Positions 1 to 5,816 of a DNA stretch of 10,566 nt are shown piece after piece. The DNA comes from Pseudomonadota bacterium. Its GTDB lineage: Bacteria; Pseudomonadota; Alphaproteobacteria; Acetobacterales; Acetobacteraceae. The translations under genes were made by a program, and so were the position numbers. Where the stretch lies: positions 1 through 10,566 of the forward strand of contig JAKAQU010000075.1 in NCBI GenBank assembly GCA_021819535.1. The letters are read 5' to 3'. Position 1 is the first letter of the stretch, and the number at the start of each line of letters is the position of its first letter. The notes under the pieces are model-generated. The model did not search any database, was not told where the DNA came from, and saw only the letters and a list, made by a program, of their open reading frames with translations.

Positions 1-400
1 GACACCCCGCGCCGATGGCTGACATCGCGATGAAAATGATCAGCGCGTAGGGAGGAAAAAAGACGATGCGGAAATCACGCCACGTGTCGTAATGCGGCAC
101 GTCATGGGTGAAAAACTGATGATGGGCGAGGGTATGGCGGCGGTAAATCCCCATGAAAAGACGCCGCGGCTTATGCATCACCTCCATGTGCAAGAACCAC
201 TCGAAAATATTGCAGCCGAGAAACGCCGCCGGCACCACCAGCCATTCGCGCCAGCTTGGGTGATGAATATGCCGCATGGCAAGCCATATTACGGCGCCGC
301 CGATCAGGTAGATCAGCACCACATGCAGAGCCCCGCTATAGAGCGGGGCGATTTTCGCCCGATACGCCTCGCGGAAAGCCGCCTGTCGCGCCACCATCAT
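1..400 (-). CDS. Fatty acid hydroxylase / sterol desaturase superfamily membrane protein (C-terminus beyond window)
   Basis: Family members are di-iron membrane oxygenases that hydroxylate or desaturate lipids in the cytoplasmic membrane; the substrate here cannot be read. About 133 residues are visible. A hydrophobic segment (about residues 22-42) and a second around 50-65 precede two histidine clusters: HMEVMH (HX4H) and HTLAHH (HX3HH), the latter followed by QFFTH. This spacing is typical of the superfamily. A further hydrophobic stretch (FFPPYALIIFIAMSAIG) runs off the left edge, so the remaining histidine motif is not visible. The start is one of two consecutive ATGs (400 or 397), with GAGGAAAA about 7-10 bases upstream. 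A gap of 80 bases separates it from the lipoprotein gene, and it has its own candidate promoter there. The superfamily is firm; the exact reaction is unknown. Confidence 0.85.
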   Translation of the reverse strand, partial: MMVARQAAFREAYRAKIAPLYSGALHVVLIYLIGGAVIWLAMRHIHHPSWREWLVVPAAFLGCNIFEWFLHMEVMHKPRRLFMGIYRRHTLAHHQFFTHDVPHYDTWRDFRIVFFPPYALIIFIAMSAIGAGC

Positions 401-426
401 CGCCGTTTTCCTCGCCTTCTTATTCT

Positions 427-455
427 AATATATCAGACTCGAAGGCACGGCGCAA
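427..455 (-). promoter_or_regulatory. Candidate sigma-70 promoter of the hydroxylase gene
   Basis: Read on the minus strand, TTGCGC (455-450) and TATATT (432-427) are separated by exactly 17 bases and lie about 30 bases before the hydroxylase start. The short A/T-rich stretch stands out in GC-rich DNA. A small inverted repeat, GGCGCTTGCGCC (460-449), overlaps the -35. It could end the upstream transcript but has no T-run. Confidence 0.4.
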
Positions 456-480
456 GCGCCTGCCGCACGCCACTCGCCGA

Positions 481-1251
481 TCAGATAGCGCCGAGAAGCC
501 CGTAAAGGATCGGTTGCACCTGCTTCGCCGTCACCGGGCTTACCGGCGGCAATGTGAAGGTAACGCTCTGTTCGAGGGGGGTCGGCACGTTTTCGAGGAA
601 ATGCACGACGAGAACGGCATTCTTGAGATCGGAGAAATTCATCGTCTGCGGCATGGCGAAATAGAGATAGCCGCTCCGCACCGAACCTATGACGAGGCGG
701 ATATTGCCTTGCAATCCCTGATTGACGAGATCACGCCCGAATGCGTCGTCACCCGGTTTGGGCTGCGAAAAGGGCGAGGGCAAGGCGTAGACGATATCGC
801 CCAAGCCGAGGGTGACGATGGTGAAAAGCAATTCGCCGATGCCGAGAAAGGTTGCGGCGACGGCGGCATAAGGCTGATGCGCCTGCCAGGCGATGTCATA
901 GGCCTCCCCTGGCGATATGGCGCGATACTGCACGCCGTTGACGCTGACATAGGCGGAATCGACCAGCACATCGGTCGGCACTTTGTCGCTGGATTCGAGG
1001 TCGAGGCGAACGATGAGAACATGTTTACGCCAGAGCCCGTTATGTCCGAACACGCCATGGACTTCCTCGGGCGAATTGAAGACATAGGCGGCGACATTGA
1101 TCGCGGTGCCCGGCACGCTGGTGCCGTTCGCCACTTTGGCCGGCGAGACCATCGGGATCGGCTGCGGGGTGTAGGTATCGGTTACGCCGCAGGCCGAGAG
1201 CAGCATAAGCCCGGCCATGCAAGCGGCGAGCGCGCGGTGTTCACCCCTCAT
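481..1251 (-). CDS. Predicted lipoprotein of unknown function
   Basis: A 256-residue product whose family I do not recognise. The N-terminus is a lipoprotein signal: basic residues, a hydrophobic core (about residues 8-19) and a lipobox LSAC with the lipidated cysteine at residue 21, so it should be exported and membrane-anchored. The mature part begins with a proline-rich linker (YTPQPIPMVSP), then a domain that looks mostly beta. A hydrophobic stretch (about residues 125-160, TFLGIGELLFTIVTLGLGD) might be a second membrane contact. The start was chosen because its ATG overlaps the stop of the preceding gene in ATGA, which implies translational coupling. An open frame continues upstream to 1764, but that region overlaps the small membrane protein and the riboswitch and has no lipoprotein-like start. 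Confidence 0.8.
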   Translation of the reverse strand: MRGEHRALAACMAGLMLLSACGVTDTYTPQPIPMVSPAKVANGTSVPGTAINVAAYVFNSPEEVHGVFGHNGLWRKHVLIVRLDLESSDKVPTDVLVDSAYVSVNGVQYRAISPGEAYDIAWQAHQPYAAVAATFLGIGELLFTIVTLGLGDIVYALPSPFSQPKPGDDAFGRDLVNQGLQGNIRLVIGSVRSGYLYFAMPQTMNFSDLKNAVLVVHFLENVPTPLEQSVTFTLPPVSPVTAKQVQPILYGLLGAI

Positions 1252-1454
1252 GGCGCGATCCCACGCGCAAGGCGCCGTGCCATCAGCCAGCCGATGAGAG
1301 CGGATGCCGGCCCGCCTGGGACAACGAGCAAAAGCCCGAGCGGTTGGCCGTTGACCACGAGATCCATCCCGATCCCGAGCATCATGCCGCCGATCAGCCC
1401 GCCGGAAACGCCGGCGGCGATGCCAAGCCAGAGAATATCTCCGCGTGTGACCAT
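1248..1454 (-). CDS. Small glycine-rich two-helix membrane protein
   Basis: A 68-residue protein I cannot assign to a family. It has two hydrophobic segments: ILWLGIAAGVSGGLIGGMML, rich in small residues suited to helix packing, and LGLLLVVPGGPASALIGWLM. A short polar loop containing DLVVNGQ separates them, and the C-terminus is basic (ARRLARGIAP). The start is well supported: GAGGAGA lies about 6 bases before the ATG. Its stop overlaps the start of the lipoprotein gene (ATGA), so the two proteins are probably made together and may form an envelope complex. It is transcribed divergently from the riboswitch-controlled transporter. I saw no convincing promoter of its own between 1455 and 1560. 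Confidence 0.75.
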   Translation of the reverse strand: MVTRGDILWLGIAAGVSGGLIGGMMLGIGMDLVVNGQPLGLLLVVPGGPASALIGWLMARRLARGIAP

Positions 1455-1566
1455 GTCTTCTCCTCGATGCGACGCCAGCTTCCGTTGGGCGCCGACATTT
1501 GCACGGCGTGTCGAGGCCGGCAAAGCACCTTCCCGCGGGCGGGACAAGATGCGGCGGCGGGATTTC

Positions 1567-1595
1567 TTGACACATTCCCAACCGCTCTTTACAAA
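1567..1595 (+). promoter_or_regulatory. Sigma-70 promoter of the cobalamin riboswitch / transporter transcript
   Basis: TTGACA (1567-1572) is a perfect -35. A 17-base spacer follows, then TACAAA (1590-1595), matching four of six -10 positions. The predicted transcript start, about 1602, coincides with the outer helix of the riboswitch, so the RNA would begin almost exactly with the aptamer. Confidence 0.75.
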
Positions 1596-1599
1596 AATC

Positions 1600-1755
1600 G
1601 CGATGGTCCCTGGGAAGGGATGAAAAGGGAATGTGGTGCAAAGCCACGGCTGCCCCCGCAACTGTATGCGGTGAGCGGGTCGCCAACAAGCCACTGGGGA
1701 GACCTGGGAAGGCGGCGGCCAGCGAAGACCCGCGAGCCAGGAGACCTGCCATCAT
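1600..1755 (+). promoter_or_regulatory. Cobalamin (adenosylcobalamin-type) riboswitch
   Basis: All landmarks of the B12 aptamer are present in order: GGGAA followed by TGGTGCAAAGCCACGGCTGC, then CCCCGCAACTGT, a variable peripheral region, and the canonical B12 box AGCCAGGAGACCTGCC (1735-1750). The outer helix can form between GATGG (1602-1606) and CCATC (1749-1753). It lies in the 5' leader of the Ni/Co permease, where cobalamin-riboswitch control of cobalt uptake is well known. High B12 is expected to reduce expression. The gate is probably translational, since no U-tract terminator is visible before the start codon. Confidence 0.95.
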
Positions 1756-1772
1756 TGGCGTCAATGTTGCAG

Positions 1773-1794
1773 CACCGGACGGGGTGTTCCGGTG
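1773..1794 (+). promoter_or_regulatory. Hairpin downstream of the riboswitch, possible expression platform
   Basis: CACCGGA (1773-1779) and TCCGGTG (1788-1794) form a perfect 7-bp stem with an 8-base loop, between the aptamer and the start codon at 1860. No T-run follows, so it is not an obvious intrinsic terminator. It could be part of the switching structure that controls access to the weak ribosome binding site. Nothing else identifiable lies in 1795-1859. Confidence 0.3.
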
Positions 1795-1859
1795 GGCTTC
1801 GCTCGCCTCGGCGGGCTCGGTCGGGCGACAGTGACAAAAGACGTCATCCGGATCACCGC

Positions 1860-2924
1860 ATGTTCAAACAAATCGCGCCCACTGCTCAAGATCGCCCCCC
1901 CGCCATCCGCGCCCGGCTGATCGGTATCTATGCTTTTCTGATCGCCGCCAACGTCAGTGTCTGGCTCTGGGCGCTGTTCGCCTTGCGCGGGCACGCCGTC
2001 ATGCTGGGCAGCGCGCTGCTCGCTTATGGCTTTGGCCTGCGCCACGCCGTCGATGCCGATCACATCGCCGCGATCGACAATGTCACGCGCAAGCTGTTGC
2101 AGGAAAAGAAGCGCCCGGTCGGCGTCGGTTTTTGGTTTTCGATCGGGCATTCCGCTGTCGTCGGGCTCGCCTCGCTCGCCATCGCATTGACTTCGCGCGT
2201 GCTCGCCGAACATTTCAAAACCTGGGAGGATATCGGCGGTATTTTCGGAACGATCGTCTCGACGCTGTTCCTCTTCGCCATTGCGGCGATGAATGTCGTG
2301 ATCCTGGTCGGGGTGTGGAAGGTGTTCCAGCGTGTGCGCCGGGGTGGTGCTTTCGTCGATCAGGATTTCGACCTGCTGCTCAATAACCGCGGCCTGCTGG
2401 CGCGCTTATTCCGTCCCCTGTTCCGCCTGGTGACGAAGAGCTGGCACATGCTGCCGATAGGTTTTCTGTTCGGCCTCGGCTTCGATACCGCAACCGAGGT
2501 CGCCCTTCTTGGTCTCTCCGCGACACAGGCGCAGGAAGGATTGTCGGTATGGACGGTCATGATCTTCCCCGCCCTGTTCACCGCCGGCATGTCGCTCGTG
2601 GACACCACCGATGGCGTCCTGATGCTCGGAGCTTACAACTGGGCCTTCGTCAAGCCGATGCGGAAGCTCTATTACAATCTGGTGATCACCGCCGTTTCCG
2701 TCGTGGTTGCGGTGCTGATCGGCGGCATCGAGGGGCTTGGCCTGCTCGGCGACGAGTTCGGCCTGAAAGGCTGGCTGTGGGATGGGATCGGATCGCTCAA
2801 TGACAATTTCACCGGGCTTGGTTTCACCATCATCGGCGTTTTCATTTTCGCCTGGATCTCATCGCTGCTGATCTACCGCTATTCGGGGCTCGATCGGATC
2901 GAACCTGGCTCCTCCGGGCGATGA
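1860..2924 (+). CDS. hoxN: HoxN/HupN/NixA-family nickel/cobalt permease, probably a cobalt importer
   Basis: A single-component secondary transporter that brings Ni2+ or Co2+ across the cytoplasmic membrane. The 354-residue length fits the family. All four family signatures are visible: RHAVDADHI (residues 61-69, with the metal-selecting HX4DH-type segment in helix II), FSIGHSAVV (93-101), LGFDTATE (206-213) and GMSLVDTTDG (243-252). Several further hydrophobic segments give the usual roughly eight-helix topology. The cobalamin riboswitch in its leader points to cobalt for B12 synthesis rather than nickel for hydrogenase or urease. The ATG at 1860 was chosen because upstream in-frame starts fall inside the aptamer and would add a non-homologous tail. 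The Shine-Dalgarno before it is weak (CCGGAT). The gene converges on the mer remnant with only 12 bp between stops. Confidence 0.93.
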   Translation: MFKQIAPTAQDRPPAIRARLIGIYAFLIAANVSVWLWALFALRGHAVMLGSALLAYGFGLRHAVDADHIAAIDNVTRKLLQEKKRPVGVGFWFSIGHSAVVGLASLAIALTSRVLAEHFKTWEDIGGIFGTIVSTLFLFAIAAMNVVILVGVWKVFQRVRRGGAFVDQDFDLLLNNRGLLARLFRPLFRLVTKSWHMLPIGFLFGLGFDTATEVALLGLSATQAQEGLSVWTVMIFPALFTAGMSLVDTTDGVLMLGAYNWAFVKPMRKLYYNLVITAVSVVVAVLIGGIEGLGLLGDEFGLKGWLWDGIGSLNDNFTGLGFTIIGVFIFAWISSLLIYRYSGLDRIEPGSSGR

Positions 2925-2936
2925 TACGGATGGTCT

Positions 2937-3944
2937 CTACCCCGCGCAGCAGGAGAGCTTGGCAACATCCTTCACGAAACCGAGTGAAGCGAGCTTCAAC
3001 CCCTCGACCGTGGTGAGATAGGGGAACAGCGTTTCAGCTAGATCGTTGACGGTGAGACCGTGCCTGATCGCGAGCAACGCCGTCTGGATCGAATCTCCGC
3101 CTTCCGGCGCCAGGATCTGCGCCCCCAGCACGCGCAAGGACGCTTCTTCCGCGACCAGCTTGATCAGCCCGCGCGTATCGCGCGCGGCGCGTGCGCGGAG
3201 CACCTGATCGAGCTTCAGGACGACCGTGCGCACGGCAAGGTTCCGGGCCCGGGCTTCGGCTTCGGTCAGGCCGACGCGCGCCGCCTGCGGGTCGGTGAAC
3301 ACCACCTCTGGCATGGCGTGCGCATCGTAACGCTTCGTGTTGCCGCCAAGCGCGTTCTCGGCCGCGAGCTTCGCGCCATAGGCGGCCATGTAGACGAACT
3401 GGTCGCGGCCGGTGACGTCGCCGGCGGCAAAGATTCCGGGACGCGAGGGCTGGAGGAATTCATCGACGGCGATCACGACGCGCTCGGACGGGAACCGCTC
3501 ATTGCCTGCAACGAGGCCGTTCTCGGTGAACCGAGCGGCACCCGCGACGTAGCGGATCGTGTCGTATTCCGGCAGTAGGGCGGCATATTTCGCCTCCCGC
3601 ATGTCGGCGACCAACGCCTCCTTCTGCGTCATCAGCGCGGCCCAATCCGTGAGATGCGCGCTCGCTACGATGCCGGCGAAACGTGCAGCCGTCCTGCCGT
3701 GATGCAGCGTCTCGGCGGGGTCATAGGTTATGGTCGCGGTGACATCGGCATCGCCGTTCGGCTGGCTGACCGCCACCGCCGAGACGCCCCCCACCTGCGC
3801 CAGCGTCGATTTGACGATCGGCCCGCACAAGACGCAGCCGGCGTGATGCACGTCGAGTACGACACTGGTATCGGCGGCGCGCGCGGCGAACGGGGCGGCG
3901 AGGAGACCGGCCGTGAAGGCGGCGGCAAGGACGGAGCGAGGCAT
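2937..3944 (-). pseudogene. merA: merP-merA fusion remnant (truncated MerP joined to an internally deleted mercuric reductase)
   Basis: This is an open frame of 335 codons whose product is a patchwork. Residues 1-78 are MerP: a signal peptide ending near ARA-A, then a heavy-metal domain with the Hg-binding pair C37-V-L-C40. The MerP C-terminus is missing. At about residue 79 the sequence changes into MerA (LHHGRTAARF onward). The MerA N-terminus is lost, including the FAD-binding Rossmann start and the redox CX4C active site. At about residue 159 a second junction (RVVIA|VDEFLQ) removes the NAD(P)H-binding domain. The rest is the MerA C-terminal part: GIFAAGDV, the dimer interface and the terminal SCCAG Hg-relay cysteines. 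Reductase activity is therefore not possible. A good Shine-Dalgarno (GAGGGAG) precedes the MerP start, so the chimera may still be translated. Both junctions keep the frame open. Confidence 0.88.
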
Positions 3945-3973
3945 CGTGATACTCCCTCTCAGAAGGCGATGGG

Positions 3974-4358
3974 TCAGAAAGCGATGGCACGGATGAGGTG
4001 GGGAAAGGCGACGGCGATGACGACCAGAACGCCGGCGGTCCAGAGCCCGATCCGGGCGATGCGGCCGGCGCCCCTCGTCCCGCAATAGCCGTCGGCGCAG
4101 GCGATCGCGGCGCGGCGCCGGAGCCGCCACGCCCCGAGCCCGATGCCCGAGAGCGGCGGCGACGAAGATCGGCTGGTAGGGTTCGAGCGCGGTCAAGGCG
4201 CCGATCCAAGCGCCACTGACCCCAAGCGTGAACAGCAGAAACGGAACCACGCAGCAGGAGACGGCGCCGATTGCGGCAGCGATGCCTCCGAGCGACAGCA
4301 GCCCCGCCCCCCTCTCTCCGTCCTGATCCCGCGACTTGTCACTTGGCGATTTGTCACT
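3974..4358 (-). pseudogene. merT: merT remnant, frameshifted and without a start codon
   Basis: MerT is the inner-membrane mercuric-ion transporter that passes Hg2+ from MerP to MerA. The first part is clear: GLLSLGGIAAAIGAVSCC (Hg-binding cysteine pair in helix 1), then VVPFLLFTLGVSGAWIG and LEPYQPIF. Near 4146-4148 one extra G in a short G-run shifts the frame. Reading on with that base removed restores the rest of MerT, including IACADGYCG (second cysteine pair) and a third hydrophobic helix ending at TGA (3974-3976). Upstream, the frame runs back to an in-frame TAG at 4382-4380 without ATG, GTG or TTG before the GTG at 4250, which lies inside helix 1. The expected start before SDKS is gone. 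A sequencing error could explain the frameshift but not the lost start as well. Confidence 0.82.
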
Positions 4359-4360
4359 TG
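4331..4360 (-). repeat. 15-bp tandem duplication in the merT N-terminus
   Basis: GCGACTTGTCACTTG (4331-4345) and GCGATTTGTCACTTG (4346-4360) are adjacent copies that match at 14 of 15 bases. On the minus strand they encode the five-residue repeat SDKSP/SDKSR at the very start of the MerT remnant. The duplication lies where the start codon should be and may be linked to its loss. Confidence 0.75.
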
Positions 4361-4389
4361 CCCACCCCGCTCGATGCGTCTAGTCCGAG

Positions 4390-4420
4390 ACTATGGGAGC
4401 TGTAGTAACTCCAGGTTCAA
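4390..4420 (-). promoter_or_regulatory. merO: MerR-type operator/promoter of the mer structural genes
   Basis: Read on the minus strand, TTGAAC (4420-4415) and CATAGT (4395-4390) are separated by 19 bases. This over-long spacer is the hallmark of MerR-family activated promoters. An imperfect dyad, seen on the plus strand as GGAGCTGTAGTAACTCC (4396-4412), fills the spacer, as in mer operators. It faces merT and lies directly upstream of the divergent merR remnant, the standard arrangement. The regulatory site looks intact although its regulator is destroyed. Confidence 0.8.
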
Positions 4421-4443
4421 GGGGAAAAACCGCCCCCTCGGCG

Positions 4444-4569
4444 ATGTCTGGCGGGTCGCTGATCCCGATCGGCGCGCTCGCCGCATTGATCGCGCGGTGC
4501 GATGCGCGTGGTGACGCCGCCGACCAGCCCGGCTGCCCGCTGATCGAAACCCTGCTCGGCACGGCGTAG
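4444..4569 (+). pseudogene. merR: merR remnant with large internal deletion
   Basis: An open frame of 41 codons divergent from merT. It starts MSGGSLIPIGALA, which matches the beginning of a MerR helix-turn-helix domain. It then jumps directly to a MerR C-terminus: LIARCDARG followed by DQPGCPLIETLLG, with the two cysteines of the C-terminal Hg-binding loop. The DNA-binding helices, the dimerisation helix and the third Hg ligand are missing, roughly 90-100 codons judged by usual MerR length (about 135-145 residues). The deletion is in frame. The product cannot act as a MerR activator. Its stop lies 8 bases from the convergent protease stop. Confidence 0.75.
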
Positions 4570-4577
4570 GGCGGACC

Positions 4578-5804
4578 TTATCGTCCGAATAGAGGACATT
4601 GGCCGGCCTGCAGACGGCGGATGCGTTCCTCGGCATCGGGGTGGAAGTGAAAGAAGCCGGCGTAGATCGGGTCTGAGGAAAACGGCGTCGCGTTGGCCCT
4701 GTTCAATTTTGCCAACGCCGCCATGAGCGCCGGTCTTCGCGTCTGGGCGGCGGCAAAAGCGTCGGCCTCGAATTCGAACCGGCGGCGCCAGGCGGCCCGC
4801 GCGGGCAGAAGGAAGAAGCGTGCGAGCGGCAGCAGCGCCACGGCAAGAGCGAGCCAGCCGGGTGGGCTCGCGTCCGGCACACCAAGACCGTGGCTGATCG
4901 CCGGCACACCGGTTGCCAGCGCCAGCAACGCGAAGCCGGCGAAAACAAACACGGCCAAGCCGGCGAGATCGCGGGCCGGATGCCGGCAGCGCCAGTGGCC
5001 CGCCTCGTGCGCGACGATCGCATCGATTTCTTCCGGCGTCAGCAATGCGAGTAATGCGCTCGACATCTCGATGCGCGGCAACCGGGCCGTGCCGGCAAGC
5101 CGGGCATTGGCATTCCGAGACCCGGCTGGGCTCGCGATGACGCGAAGCGCCGCTGTCACCATTCCGCAACGCGTCAACAGCGCCGCCAGTCGGGGCTTGA
5201 GGACGGGATCGGTGAGCGGAAGGGAGGGCTGTGCCGTGCCGTGGCCGCGCCAGAGACGCAGCGGGAAACGCTCACTGAACTTTAGCCCCAGCACCGTCAG
5301 CAGCGCCGTCCAAAGCCACCAGAGCGGAATATCGGCATCGATCAGCCAGGATACCGCTTGTCCCGCCGCCGCCGCACCACCGGCCGCCAAAAGCAGCGAC
5401 AGCACCGCCGCCGGGCTCTTGCGTTCGGGAACACGGTGCGCCTGCCGCCAGCGCCTCTCCCCGAGCCAACTTTGGCCAGCGTGAACGGCGCGGTTCGAGA
5501 GCAGGAAGACGAGCACGACGGAGGCGATCAAGCCGCCGCTGGAAAAGCGGCTGAAACGCCACGCCCGTTCGAGCCAGGCAATCCCTCCGCCCAGCGTCAG
5601 CGCCAAGATCGCCCCGCCCTCGACGACGCCGGCAACGACCATGAAACCAGCGCGCAGCATGGCGTCGCTTGCGATCGGATTTTCTCCATGACTCGGATTT
5701 TCTCCATGACGCAGCAAATGACTGATCTGCCGCCCCGCCAGCCAAAGACGGAGCAGCAACGATCCCGCAAGGAGGCCGATCAGCAGGAATGTCGCCGCCG
5801 CCAT
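4578..5804 (-). CDS. M48-family (Ste24/CAAX protease-like) membrane zinc metalloprotease
   Basis: A 408-residue integral membrane protease. The zinc site is clear: HEAGH at residues 266-270 (HEXXH) and, after a hydrophobic segment, FEFEADAF (343-350), where the glutamate of the EXXAD pattern supplies the third ligand. Hydrophobic segments occur near residues 2-22, 51-77, 90-104, 132-152, 160-174, 280-302 and 316-334, as in Ste24-like enzymes with the active site facing the membrane/cytoplasm boundary. A six-residue tandem repeat, RHGENP-SHGENP (32-43), comes from an 18-bp duplication. The gene starts 12 bp after the DHODH-like gene and is the last of the pqq-led operon. Relatives degrade or process membrane proteins and peptides; the substrate here is unknown, but operon position makes PqqA a candidate. 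Confidence 0.85.
   Translation of the reverse strand: MAAATFLLIGLLAGSLLLRLWLAGRQISHLLRHGENPSHGENPIASDAMLRAGFMVVAGVVEGGAILALTLGGGIAWLERAWRFSRFSSGGLIASVVLVFLLSNRAVHAGQSWLGERRWRQAHRVPERKSPAAVLSLLLAAGGAAAAGQAVSWLIDADIPLWWLWTALLTVLGLKFSERFPLRLWRGHGTAQPSLPLTDPVLKPRLAALLTRCGMVTAALRVIASPAGSRNANARLAGTARLPRIEMSSALLALLTPEEIDAIVAHEAGHWRCRHPARDLAGLAVFVFAGFALLALATGVPAISHGLGVPDASPPGWLALAVALLPLARFFLLPARAAWRRRFEFEADAFAAAQTRRPALMAALAKLNRANATPFSSDPIYAGFFHFHPDAEERIRRLQAGQCPLFGR
5676..5711 (-). repeat. 18-bp tandem duplication inside the M48 protease gene
   Basis: Two adjacent 18-base units (5676-5693 and 5694-5711) begin CGGATTTTCTCCATGAC and differ only in the last base. They encode the consecutive hexapeptides RHGENP and SHGENP in the loop after the first membrane helix. 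The length keeps the frame. The near identity suggests a recent event. Confidence 0.85.
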
Positions 5805-5816
5805 GCCGCGCCCCGT

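Noticed and set aside
449..460. GGCGC/GCGCC inverted repeat as a terminator for the lipoprotein unit
   Set aside because: Only a 5-bp stem with no T-run; it is noted under the promoter instead.
256..1623. 455-codon plus-strand open frame
   Set aside because: Antisense to the hydroxylase, the lipoprotein and the small membrane protein. The product is Arg/His/Asp-rich with no recognisable domain; it is a GC-rich shadow frame.
1252..1764. N-terminal extension of the lipoprotein
   Set aside because: It would overlap the small membrane protein and the aptamer. The lipoprotein signal begins at the ATG at 1251.
1344..1859. N-terminal extension of the Ni/Co permease
   Set aside because: The in-frame extension would translate the promoter and the riboswitch and has no homology to the permease family.
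3060..3578. 172-codon plus-strand frame antisense to the merA remnant
   Set aside because: Composition typical of an antisense frame, no ribosome site; the minus strand carries clear MerA sequence.
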